From assembly GCA_021802105.1 (NCBI GenBank), contig JAKAAW010000007.1, positions 1-33,521 of the forward strand: DNA of 33,521 nucleotides, read 5' to 3'. Positions within the stretch are counted from its first letter, which is position 1. The number at the start of each line of letters is the position of its first letter. Below are positions 18,461 to 26,608 of this stretch, piece by piece. A program made the position numbers and the translations under genes. This DNA comes from Nanobdellota archaeon. Its GTDB lineage: Archaea > Nanobdellota > Nanobdellia > Parvarchaeales > Parvarchaeaceae. The notes beneath the pieces are model-generated. The model searched no databases and was not told the origin of the DNA. It worked only from the letters and a program-made list of their open reading frames with translations.

Positions 18461-19357
18461 ATGAGAAACAGAGAAGTTTACAGAACAACAGGCAAGATCT
18501 CTCTGCCCCACTTCTTCAGAAGTCTGTGGTCACTCACTAACAGGGATTTAAAGAAATGGTACCTCGCGCCTGCCATATTGATACTGTCGCTCATACAACC
18601 AGTCGTCTGGCTCGGGCTTTTTGGGAAAGCTTTCAACTTCGGCAGCATCTTCACCAGCAGCTCGTTCAACATACCAGGTCTAAGCATCCCCAAATCCGTG
18701 TTGGACTCTCTTGGGAACACTCTGCTCACTCAAACCTTCGGTACAACAAGCTATTTCTCCTTCCTTGCAGTTGGAATGCTCGCGTTTATAGTCCTATTCA
18801 CGTCTATGTTCAGCGGCATGTCTGTCGTTTGGGACAGACGGTTTGGATTTTTAGATAAGCTATTAACAACGCCGGTTCCAAGAGGGTCCATAGTCCTGAG
18901 CAAGATACTCAACAGCGTAATAAGGGCGCTGATACAGGCCGCGGTGGTGCTTGTGATAGCAGTTCTTTTGGGGATGTCGCTGTCGCATATATCCGTTGTA
19001 GGGGTGCTTATCACTTTCGGCGCGTTGTTCCTGCTGGCTTTTGGGATGTCTTCCCTTTTTGTGCTTCTTGCACTACACTCGAAAGACTGGCAGTCAGTGA
19101 CAGCAATAGCCAACCTGCTGAACCTGCCGCTGCTGTTCACAAGCAATGCCTTTTTTCCTGTATCGGCAATGCCGTCGTGGCTGCGGGTAATAGCTAACGT
19201 GAATCCTGTAAGCTTCGCTATAGACATAGGCAGAAACGCTTTGATAGGCATACCTTCAACAATGCCGATTGCCTACGAGTTCTTGTACTTAGGGGTATTT
19301 GCTGTAGCATTGGGTGTTATAAGCATTATCCTTTCGTGGAGATTACTCAAGGGTTGA
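18461..19357 (+). CDS. ABC-2 type permease (DrrB-like)
   Basis: Multi-TM protein directly downstream of the ATPase; FLDKLLTTPVPRGSIVLSKIL typical of ABC-2 permeases. Confidence 0.92.
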   Translation: MRNREVYRTTGKISLPHFFRSLWSLTNRDLKKWYLAPAILILSLIQPVVWLGLFGKAFNFGSIFTSSSFNIPGLSIPKSVLDSLGNTLLTQTFGTTSYFSFLAVGMLAFIVLFTSMFSGMSVVWDRRFGFLDKLLTTPVPRGSIVLSKILNSVIRALIQAAVVLVIAVLLGMSLSHISVVGVLITFGALFLLAFGMSSLFVLLALHSKDWQSVTAIANLLNLPLLFTSNAFFPVSAMPSWLRVIANVNPVSFAIDIGRNALIGIPSTMPIAYEFLYLGVFAVALGVISIILSWRLLKG

Positions 19358-19373
19358 CAGTTCAAGAATACCT

Positions 19374-19589
19374 CTATAGAACTATTTGGTTGTCGGTCGC
19401 CCAAGAAAGCAGCTTTATAATATCTTCGAGCGAATATTTTCGCGCCTCATCCGGTATGGCTTCAAGCAGCGTTTCAAGCTTAGGAATGTACTGTTTGAGT
19501 TCAGAGGGTATAACGGAATAAGCCTTTACTAAAGAGGTCAAGATTACCTCTGCATCGCCGTTTGTTATCTTAGTCCCTATAAAGCCCAT
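19374..19589 (-). CDS. hypothetical protein, 71 aa
   Basis: Helical small ORF downstream of 19596-19820 on the same strand. Confidence 0.5.
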   Translation of the reverse strand: MGFIGTKITNGDAEVILTSLVKAYSVIPSELKQYIPKLETLLEAIPDEARKYSLEDIIKLLSWATDNQIVL

Positions 19590-19595
19590 ACGCTT

Positions 19596-19820
19596 TTAGT
19601 AGTATTTGAAATACTTGCCTAGTTTCTGGCGGAAACCTACAAATAGGATTATCAGGAAACCCAAAACCATCACGCCCATTGATGTATAGGCGGTGCTTGT
19701 TGGGATATAACCAAATGCCGAAGTAAGAGCGGATGTAACCTGTGGTATATTCACTCCAGTAAGCACTATCGCTCCAACTGCTACTAGAACCAAACCTGCA
19801 ATAAATCCTGCCCAGTGCAT
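19596..19820 (-). CDS. small two-TM membrane protein, 74 aa
   Basis: Two clear TM segments; only plausible ORF in the interval. Confidence 0.55.
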   Translation of the reverse strand: MHWAGFIAGLVLVAVGAIVLTGVNIPQVTSALTSAFGYIPTSTAYTSMGVMVLGFLIILFVGFRQKLGKYFKYY

Positions 19821-19908
19821 ACAATACTATGAAAAGCTCTGAATTTAACACTTTCTCTCGGCCTGTAACGTATTTATCTGATGCATAACAGGATAAGGTA
19901 TATTTAAT

Positions 19909-20397
19909 ATGTTGAAGAAAAAATGTGCTTCTTGTGGAGTGCCTCTAGATAAAGATTGGAATTTCTGCCCCAACTGTGGTGCCTCATTGAGAGGGGTTCA
20001 GGGTGGAACTGGAGGAGGTCTTGACATAAACAAAATGGTGCAGCAGATGGTAGGCCCCCTTCTTAATACTATGATGGGAGGAATGTTTCAAACACAGGCG
20101 CAACCAAAGCACACTCATAGGAACCCACTGGAAAAACGCACTGAACCTATAGAAGAAGTTATAGAACCAGAGGAAGCCGTAACCGACTTGCGAGATAGCG
20201 TCGCACACGTAATTACTTTGCCGGAGGTAAAGAGCAAATCTGATATAAACATAATCAAGATGGAAAATTCTATAGAGGTCAGAGCCGTGGTAGGTAAAAA
20301 GCTGTATTTGAAAATAATAAAAAGGGAGAAAGGAGAGGGCATTCTGTCCGAAGAATTCTCAAAAGGGAATCTTGTAATAGTGCTAAAGAAAATTTGA
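19909..20397 (+). CDS. zinc-ribbon protein with Hsp20/alpha-crystallin-like C-terminus
   Basis: CASCGVPLDKDWNFCPNCGAS; C-terminal beta-rich SIEVRAVVGKKLYLKI...GNLVIVLKKI. Confidence 0.7.
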   Translation: MLKKKCASCGVPLDKDWNFCPNCGASLRGVQGGTGGGLDINKMVQQMVGPLLNTMMGGMFQTQAQPKHTHRNPLEKRTEPIEEVIEPEEAVTDLRDSVAHVITLPEVKSKSDINIIKMENSIEVRAVVGKKLYLKIIKREKGEGILSEEFSKGNLVIVLKKI

Positions 20398-20449
20398 CCG
20401 TAAAACACGGTTTTAAAATTAAATAAAAAATAAAAAAACGAAAAGGGGT

Positions 20450-20581
20450 TTATTCGAAGTCTTCGTCTGTATCGTCATCCTCTCCATCAAACTCGTCATC
20501 AAAGGAATCGTCTGCTTGTTCGTTCTCCTCGATAACGTCTTCATTTATCTCTTCATTTTTTTTCATAGGCTTTTTTACCAT
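20450..20581 (-). CDS. 43-aa highly acidic small protein (below ORF-track threshold)
   Basis: MVKKPMKKNEEINEDVIEENEQADDSFDDEFDGEDDDTDEDFE*; SD ggaggt immediately upstream on the minus strand. Confidence 0.65.
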   Translation of the reverse strand: MVKKPMKKNEEINEDVIEENEQADDSFDDEFDGEDDDTDEDFE

Positions 20582-20733
20582 CCTACCTCCATTTTTTGTC
20601 GCTGCGTTCTTTTCAGAACACAACACTTTTTAAGAGAATTGCTTTCCTTAAATACATTTCCAAAACGTGAATTTTGTAAATATTACAAAACAAACAAGCG
20701 TTTTTAATACAAGGAATATATATAGTAATTGTT

Positions 20734-21036
20734 ATGCTCAGAAAAAAGAACAAAAACGCTTTTGAAAGGGATTATAACTTCCTTGTCAAAGAAGCCCTAA
20801 AACTGTATGACACTGACAGAAAATTGTCCGACAGATATGCGTACATAGCGTACAGGATTTATCTGTCAAAAAAACTCGATTTATCAAAGGATAAAAAGCT
20901 TTTAATATGCAGACGCTGCAATAGAATCCTTATACCTGGCAGAACCGCAGTTGTCAGACTTAAAAATAAAAGCATAACGTATAAATGCTTAAATTGCGGT
21001 AATGTGAGAAAAGTGAGATATGATAAGAGCAAGTGA
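20734..21036 (+). CDS. rnp4: RNase P protein component 4 (Rpr2/Rpp21 family)
   Basis: LSDRYAYIAYRIYLSKKLDLS...CRRCNRILIPGRTAVVRLKNKSITYKCLNCGNVRKV. Confidence 0.9.
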   Translation: MLRKKNKNAFERDYNFLVKEALKLYDTDRKLSDRYAYIAYRIYLSKKLDLSKDKKLLICRRCNRILIPGRTAVVRLKNKSITYKCLNCGNVRKVRYDKSK

Positions 21037-21448
21037 TGTAAATCAGATTGACCTCGTAAATTCGCTGGCGGAAGAGCTAAAGAAGGAGAAACTTCTTACA
21101 CCACCAAGCTGGTCCAAATTCGTGAAGACAGGCTCGTCAAAAGATAGGATCCCTTCACAGGAAGACTGGTGGTACCTTAGAGGAGCCAGCATCCTTAGAA
21201 GAATGTATCTCGATAACAGGCCGATAGGGGTCAACAGGCTGAGAAGAGTCTACGGAGACAAAGAGAAGAACAGGTACAGCGGAAAGCACTTTCAGCCAGC
21301 GGGCGGAGCGATAATAAGGAAACTGCTCCAGCAGCTTGAGCAGTCAGGCCTAATAATGAAAGTGAAGATACAAAACAGGCCTGGCAGAAGGATAGCACCA
21401 AAGGGGATATCACTCTCCGACAAGACAGCCAAGAAGGTGGCTAAATAA
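21020..21448 (+). CDS. rps19e: ribosomal protein eS19
   Basis: PPSWSKFVKTGSSKDRIPSQEDWWYLRGASILRRMYLD. Confidence 0.96.
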   Translation: MIRASDVNQIDLVNSLAEELKKEKLLTPPSWSKFVKTGSSKDRIPSQEDWWYLRGASILRRMYLDNRPIGVNRLRRVYGDKEKNRYSGKHFQPAGGAIIRKLLQQLEQSGLIMKVKIQNRPGRRIAPKGISLSDKTAKKVAK

Positions 21449-21449
21449 T

Positions 21450-21731
21450 ATGCAGATTAAGAATCCAGAAGAGATTGAGCAGAAAAAGAGAGTGGATTCC
21501 CTTAAACAGGAGATATTTACGAAGTACCTTACAAAAGAAGCGAGAGAGCGCCTCGGTAGTATACGCTATGCACATCCGGAGACCGCTGAAAATGTGGAGA
21601 ACATGATACTCCAGGCTGCGTTGTCAAACAAGCTAAAGGGAGTTATAGATGACAAGAAGTTAAAGGAACTTCTTGAAGCCATATCTGTCGAGAAAAAGGA
21701 GAGCAGGATAACGTTTAACAGGAAAATATGA
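21450..21731 (+). CDS. PDCD5/TFAR19 family DNA-binding protein
   Basis: ILTKEARERLGSIRYAHPETAENVENMIL-type motif; operon position. Confidence 0.9.
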   Translation: MQIKNPEEIEQKKRVDSLKQEIFTKYLTKEARERLGSIRYAHPETAENVENMILQAALSNKLKGVIDDKKLKELLEAISVEKKESRITFNRKI

Positions 21732-21874
21732 GCAGGAATAAAACAGCGGTTACTAAGAGAAAACTCATAAAGAGGGCGCGTAAGGTAAGTAGACCGCCGG
21801 TCTTCGCACAGCTAAGGAAATATGGTACAAGGAGGATGGACAGGTCCAGACTCAACCAGAACGTCGGTAGGTGA
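21728..21874 (+). CDS. rpl39e: ribosomal protein eL39 (below ORF-track threshold)
   Basis: MSRNKTAVTKRKLIKRARKVSRPPVFAQLRKYGTRRMDRSRLNQNVGR*. Confidence 0.93.
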   Translation: MSRNKTAVTKRKLIKRARKVSRPPVFAQLRKYGTRRMDRSRLNQNVGR

Positions 21875-21876
21875 AT

Positions 21877-22146
21877 ATGACAGAACAAAAAATAATGACG
21901 GTTCACCTAAGAAAAGCGATGGAGGGTGTACCGAGGTACAAGAAAGCAGCAGCAGCAGCAAAGTTCCTATCAAAATTCGTTAAGAAACATATGAAGGCAA
22001 GTGAAGTCAAGATGGCTATACCGGTAAACGATGAGATATTCAAAAATGGAATGCAGAACCCTCCTGTTAGGATAAGAGTCGTCTGCATAAAGGACGATAA
22101 GAATACCGTAAAGATAGACGTTATAAAGACTGAAGAGACCAAATAG
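21877..22146 (+). CDS. rpl31e: ribosomal protein eL31
   Basis: MTVHLRKAMEGVPRYKKAAAAAKFLSKFVKKHMKASEVKM; operon position. Confidence 0.9.
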   Translation: MTEQKIMTVHLRKAMEGVPRYKKAAAAAKFLSKFVKKHMKASEVKMAIPVNDEIFKNGMQNPPVRIRVVCIKDDKNTVKIDVIKTEETK

Positions 22147-22147
22147 T

Positions 22148-22576
22148 ATGGAAAGCAGAGAGGAAGATCTCAGCAAGAGATTAATGGAGATAGAGTACAT
22201 AAGGCGAGAGCTGGAAAACTACATCAATGCCATAAATACTCTGCAACTTACACAGGAATCTCTCAGCGGGTCTTTATCCGGCCTAGGCGAGTTAAAGCAT
22301 GGCGACAAGGACGTAATGATACCTTATGCTCCTGATATATTCTTCAAAGGAGTTATAAACGATTCTTCATCTGCCCTAGTTAACTTAGGCAGTAACATCT
22401 TCAAACAGATGAACATAGAAGCGATAAAGAAAAAGTTAGAGAGCGACCTTAACGAAGTGGAGACGAATATAAGCCAGGTCGCGCAGGTAATACAAAAACT
22501 TCAGCAGGACGGTATAAGACTAGAACAGGAAGCCAACAAATTGTATGAGGAGTACAATGGCAAAGGCAACGTTTAA
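22148..22576 (+). CDS. pfdA: prefoldin alpha subunit
   Basis: Coiled-coil ends with a DVMIPYAPDIFFKGVI central segment; operon position. Confidence 0.9.
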   Translation: MESREEDLSKRLMEIEYIRRELENYINAINTLQLTQESLSGSLSGLGELKHGDKDVMIPYAPDIFFKGVINDSSSALVNLGSNIFKQMNIEAIKKKLESDLNEVETNISQVAQVIQKLQQDGIRLEQEANKLYEEYNGKGNV

Positions 22577-22629
22577 CTCACAAGCTTTACAGCAAGACTT
22601 TGAACATTAATTAACTAAAATCAAATATT

Positions 22630-22644
22630 GCCCAAAAGTTGGGC
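22630..22644. terminator. hairpin GCCCAA-aag-TTGGGC downstream of pfdA
   Basis: Perfect 6-bp stem in AT-rich sequence. Confidence 0.4.
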
Positions 22645-22717
22645 TTCCTGCGCATAAATTCAAATCGTTGGTAGAACCTCTCAGTAACTTTAAAAAGTCT
22701 TCATGCTATACCCATAA

Positions 22718-23271
22718 ATGGGCATTATTGAGTTCAACGAATTCGTCGGCATATTAAAAACGATTGAAAGAACAGGTTGGGTGAGAAATAATATACCTCA
22801 CCCGGAAAGTGTAGCAGAACATTCTTTTAGAACTGGGATTTTAGCTATGTTATTAGCTAAAGAGATGAATGTCGACCAACTTAAATCAATTAAAATGGCG
22901 CTCATACACGATATCGGAGAATCTATAATAGGAGAAATAGTTACTGAAAGAGCTGAATAAAAGTACCTGAAAAATTGGTACAGTCAAAAAAGAAAAAAGA
23001 AAGAGAGGCTATAAACAAGATATTTTTATCTCTTAGCAAGGAAGGAGATGAGTACACAAAACTATTTGATGAGTTTGAAGAGGACAAGACAACCGAAGCA
23101 AGATTTGTGAAACAGCTGGATAAACTGGAAATGGCTATCCAGGTATATGAATATGAAAGCAAACACGGATTAGATCTTGAAGAGTTTTATACAACCGCAA
23201 GAACCAAAATAAAAGATAAGAAACTGGTTGCAATCTTAAATGAACTAGAAAAAATGCGGAGTAAAAGATAA
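22718..23271 (+). pseudogene. HD-domain hydrolase (YfbR/HDDC2-like), frameshifted
   Basis: First half PHPESVAEHSFRTGILAMLLA...MALIHDIGESIIGEIVTERAE* then the -1 frame continues KVPEKLVQSKKKKEREAINKIFLSL...; junction at 22957-22960. Confidence 0.75.
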
Positions 23272-23505
23272 GGAGATTTTAATGTCTGCGCATTTATTAG
23301 TTTCAGTAGATATAAATTCAACTTTGATTAAAGTTTAGGATTCATTTGTGTGCAAAGCTCCACAGCAAACAAAGCTTAAATCTATAATTTATCATTTAAC
23401 CTGTATGGCAAAGACAGTGAGTGCCGACTACAGAGGTATAGCAGAAGAATTTGTAAATGTGGGTAAAGAAATTGTATATCTTAAATAGGTAAAATAAAGA
23501 CAATT

Positions 23506-24645
23506 ATGTTCGATTTCATCAAGAAGAAACTAAAAGAATCAATCAATTCGATACAGCACAGGCTAGCTAAAGAGGAGCAGGACGAGCAGAAAGAGGTTGA
23601 GACAAAAGAATTTAGGGAGCAGGTAGACGAAATCAAGCAAGAAAAGCAGATAATAGAAGGAAAACCTGAGAAAAAATCCGCTGAGAAATCTCACGCTGAA
23701 GAGAAACACAAAAATAATGCAGACAAGCATGAGGAGAGACCTGGGACAAAAAAGGAAATCAAAAATGCAAAGGAGCACGCCCCAGAAAAGAAGAAAAGGA
23801 TACTTTCGCACAAGATAACAAGTGAAGATATAGCTTCCATATACGGCGATATAAAAGAGGCTCTCCTTGAGAATAACGTAGCCATGGAAGTAGCGATGGC
23901 GATACACAAGGACCTTGAAGAATCGCTTATAGGGAAGGAAGTGTCCTTCCTGTCGAACAAAAAAGAGGTGGAGACTGCCATAAAGAAAAGCATCTCAGAC
24001 GTAATGTTTGAATATTCCTCTGATAGGTTTCTTTCCGATATAAGGAGAAAGAAACCCTATATCATCCTTTTCATAGGCGTCAATGGCGCGGGTAAGACGA
24101 CTACCCTTGCAAAACTGATAAACTTCCTGCAGAAAAATAATCTAAGGGTCGTCGTGTCAGCAAGCGACACCTTTAGGGCGGCTTCCATAGAGCAGGTTGA
24201 GATACACACAAAGAAGCTCGGCGCGAAACTGATAAAGCACAACTACGGCGCCGATCCTGCGGCAGTGGCTTTCGACGCAATAAAGCATGCACACAGCGAG
24301 AACGCGGACGTGGTTATGATAGACACTGCCGGCAGAAGCGACATAAACAAGAACCTTATAGAAGAGCTGAAGAAAGTAAAACGCGTCAGTAAACCTGACC
24401 TGACCATATTTATTGGAGACGCCCTGACAGGTAACGATGCTGTCAACCAGGCCAGGATATTTGATAAAGAAGTAGGTATAGACACAGTCATACTCTCTAA
24501 AGCTGATGTGGACAAGAAAGGGGGCGCTATCCTCTCCATATCATATGTAACTAAGAAACCGATATTGTTTCTAGGGACAGGCCAGGGTTATGAAGATTTA
24601 GTGCCATTCAGCAAAGAGAGAACGGCTGAATTCATCCTAAGTTAA
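23506..24645 (+). CDS. ftsY: signal recognition particle receptor FtsY
   Basis: GVNGAGKTTTLAKL, SASDTFRAASIEQ, DTAGRSDINKNLI, charged N-terminal A domain. Confidence 0.96.
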   Translation: MFDFIKKKLKESINSIQHRLAKEEQDEQKEVETKEFREQVDEIKQEKQIIEGKPEKKSAEKSHAEEKHKNNADKHEERPGTKKEIKNAKEHAPEKKKRILSHKITSEDIASIYGDIKEALLENNVAMEVAMAIHKDLEESLIGKEVSFLSNKKEVETAIKKSISDVMFEYSSDRFLSDIRRKKPYIILFIGVNGAGKTTTLAKLINFLQKNNLRVVVSASDTFRAASIEQVEIHTKKLGAKLIKHNYGADPAAVAFDAIKHAHSENADVVMIDTAGRSDINKNLIEELKKVKRVSKPDLTIFIGDALTGNDAVNQARIFDKEVGIDTVILSKADVDKKGGAILSISYVTKKPILFLGTGQGYEDLVPFSKERTAEFILS

Positions 24646-26553
24646 GCCACTAGCAACCACCATTGGCATGAATCCATTCGGAGGATAGGCACGCGTGCGA
24701 AGCCAGTAGATGGTTCCACCGATATTTGAACTTGACTGAAAACTCATCTCTATCGGTATTCCACTTGATATTTCTGAAGATGGATTGACCTGCGTCGTAT
24801 AATTAGCTTGTGCAGTTGTGCTGGATGTTGATGCTATGACAGAATAAACGACATTACCGCTTGGTTGAGGGAATGTAAAAATATCGGACGAACTGGAAGC
24901 TGTTATAAGCCCAAATTCTGCATTTCCGGTTCCTATAGTACCAAAGTTGCCAGAACCCCACCCTGTATTAAATCCGATACCACCATAGTAGCACGAAGAG
25001 GTAGAACCACTACCAGTTAGGCTTCCATAAAAGTCCATGATTGCATTTGCAGAAAATGTAGATGTGGAAGCTATAGTAGTAGTCTGTCCAAAACAGCCCC
25101 CAGCATTTGTTGCCGTAAAAGTAATTCCGTTATTAATGGTATAAGGAACGTATCCGTTTGTTGCTGTCCATCCACTCGGCAGAGCTGTTTCTGCAAAGTT
25201 CCAGTAATTGTTGAATACATTAGCTCCATCATCGTATTCCGCATATATCGGAGATAATTGCGGGGCCTCACCTGTATTTATGGTATTGAACGTGTTATAG
25301 TTTTTCGGATCGAATGTCATATAAACCGTTGTTGATGATAGTGCTGGTATCGAGCCTAGCTTCAGCCAATACGTACTGGATGTACTGGCTGAGCCAGCTC
25401 CATTATACTCAATATTATAGGCTGTCCCCGTGTTGCCGTTCCCGCTGTAATCATTAGCGTTGCCTGCCAGAGGATAATAAGCCAGAAGCTTGCTTTTGTC
25501 AACTGGACCACCATTCAATCCATTATAGTAAATACTTGCTATCTGTGATGATGAAAGGGAAGCATTATAGATTTGTACGTTTGCTAGAGAACCGCTGACA
25601 GGGTTGCATCCAGGACCTGACGTCACAGCGTGAGTCCCGCTTATCGTCAGCTGACTCTGTGCCTGCAGTGGACCATCAGCGGGTACCGGACTTCCGACAA
25701 GCTTTCCGTTGTAATAAACGAACAGGTCCGCCCCGTTATAGACACCGACAAGGTTCTGCCAGACTCCTTGGGCTAGCTTCTGCCCCGGGAAGTCCCTAAA
25801 AAGTGTGCCTGTGCTGTTCCTAATGCTCCACGATTCTGTAGGTGGATTACTGCCAGATTCTATAAGGAAAAAGAAACCAGAACTTGGGCAGCCGGACCCG
25901 CTGCTTAAGACGTCCTCCCAGTAATTGCCAGACGCCCCCCAATAACTGTTGTTAATCGGATCAACCCAGAACGAGACAGTTATCGTTTTTGTAGGCGGCG
26001 TAGCCATAGGGGTGCTTATGGAACCGGCAGGGCTCTGTGAGGGATAAGCAAGATTTCCGCTTTCCAGCCAAGATGGGATTACAGTTCCGTTTGGATATAT
26101 AAACTGCACGTTTTGCAGGTTGTTGGCTTCATACTGAGAGTACTGTGCGGAGTCTAGTACCACCTGCTGCTGAAAGGGGGAAGAAGTCGCCAAAGACTGG
26201 GTGTTTATTATCCTCAGAGCAAGGGTCTGCATCGAACTGATCTGGGTGCCGCTGGAAATGGAAAGACCATTCGTAAAGGTTATACCATAATTGCTGAAAT
26301 AATCCGCGGCTATCGCTCCCATAGAGAGCATGAAAGAATTCTGTGCCTCTGATGAAGGTAATATACTTTGGAAAAAGGAGTACTGGCTTGCAAGGTTGGC
26401 TATAATATCGTTGCTACTCGTCGCACTGCTCTGTAGAACATTTATGTTCTGGCTTGACTGGAGGTTGTTAGCTTCAAGACTGAAAACAGCAAGTACGACC
26501 GCGATAAGCAGGGCGGCAAAGAACACCGTTACAAACTGGCCTTTTTTGTTCAT
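24637..26553 (-). CDS. large surface protein: type-IV-pilin-like N-terminus, LamG/ConA-like and DUF2341-like modules
   Basis: MNKKGQFVTVFFAALLIAVVLAVFSLEANN; NLVGVYNGADLFVYYNGKLVGSPVPADGPL..NVQIYNASLSSSQIASIYYNGLNGGPV (LamG); C-terminal YIPYTINNG/IEMSFQSSSNIGGTIYWLRTRAYPPNG. Confidence 0.75.
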   Translation of the reverse strand: MNKKGQFVTVFFAALLIAVVLAVFSLEANNLQSSQNINVLQSSATSSNDIIANLASQYSFFQSILPSSEAQNSFMLSMGAIAADYFSNYGITFTNGLSISSGTQISSMQTLALRIINTQSLATSSPFQQQVVLDSAQYSQYEANNLQNVQFIYPNGTVIPSWLESGNLAYPSQSPAGSISTPMATPPTKTITVSFWVDPINNSYWGASGNYWEDVLSSGSGCPSSGFFFLIESGSNPPTESWSIRNSTGTLFRDFPGQKLAQGVWQNLVGVYNGADLFVYYNGKLVGSPVPADGPLQAQSQLTISGTHAVTSGPGCNPVSGSLANVQIYNASLSSSQIASIYYNGLNGGPVDKSKLLAYYPLAGNANDYSGNGNTGTAYNIEYNGAGSASTSSTYWLKLGSIPALSSTTVYMTFDPKNYNTFNTINTGEAPQLSPIYAEYDDGANVFNNYWNFAETALPSGWTATNGYVPYTINNGITFTATNAGGCFGQTTTIASTSTFSANAIMDFYGSLTGSGSTSSCYYGGIGFNTGWGSGNFGTIGTGNAEFGLITASSSSDIFTFPQPSGNVVYSVIASTSSTTAQANYTTQVNPSSEISSGIPIEMSFQSSSNIGGTIYWLRTRAYPPNGFMPMVVASGLT

Positions 26554-26608
26554 AAAATCTGGATATAGTGATATTTAATTTTAAATCATTTGAGTATTAT
26601 AATCTTAT

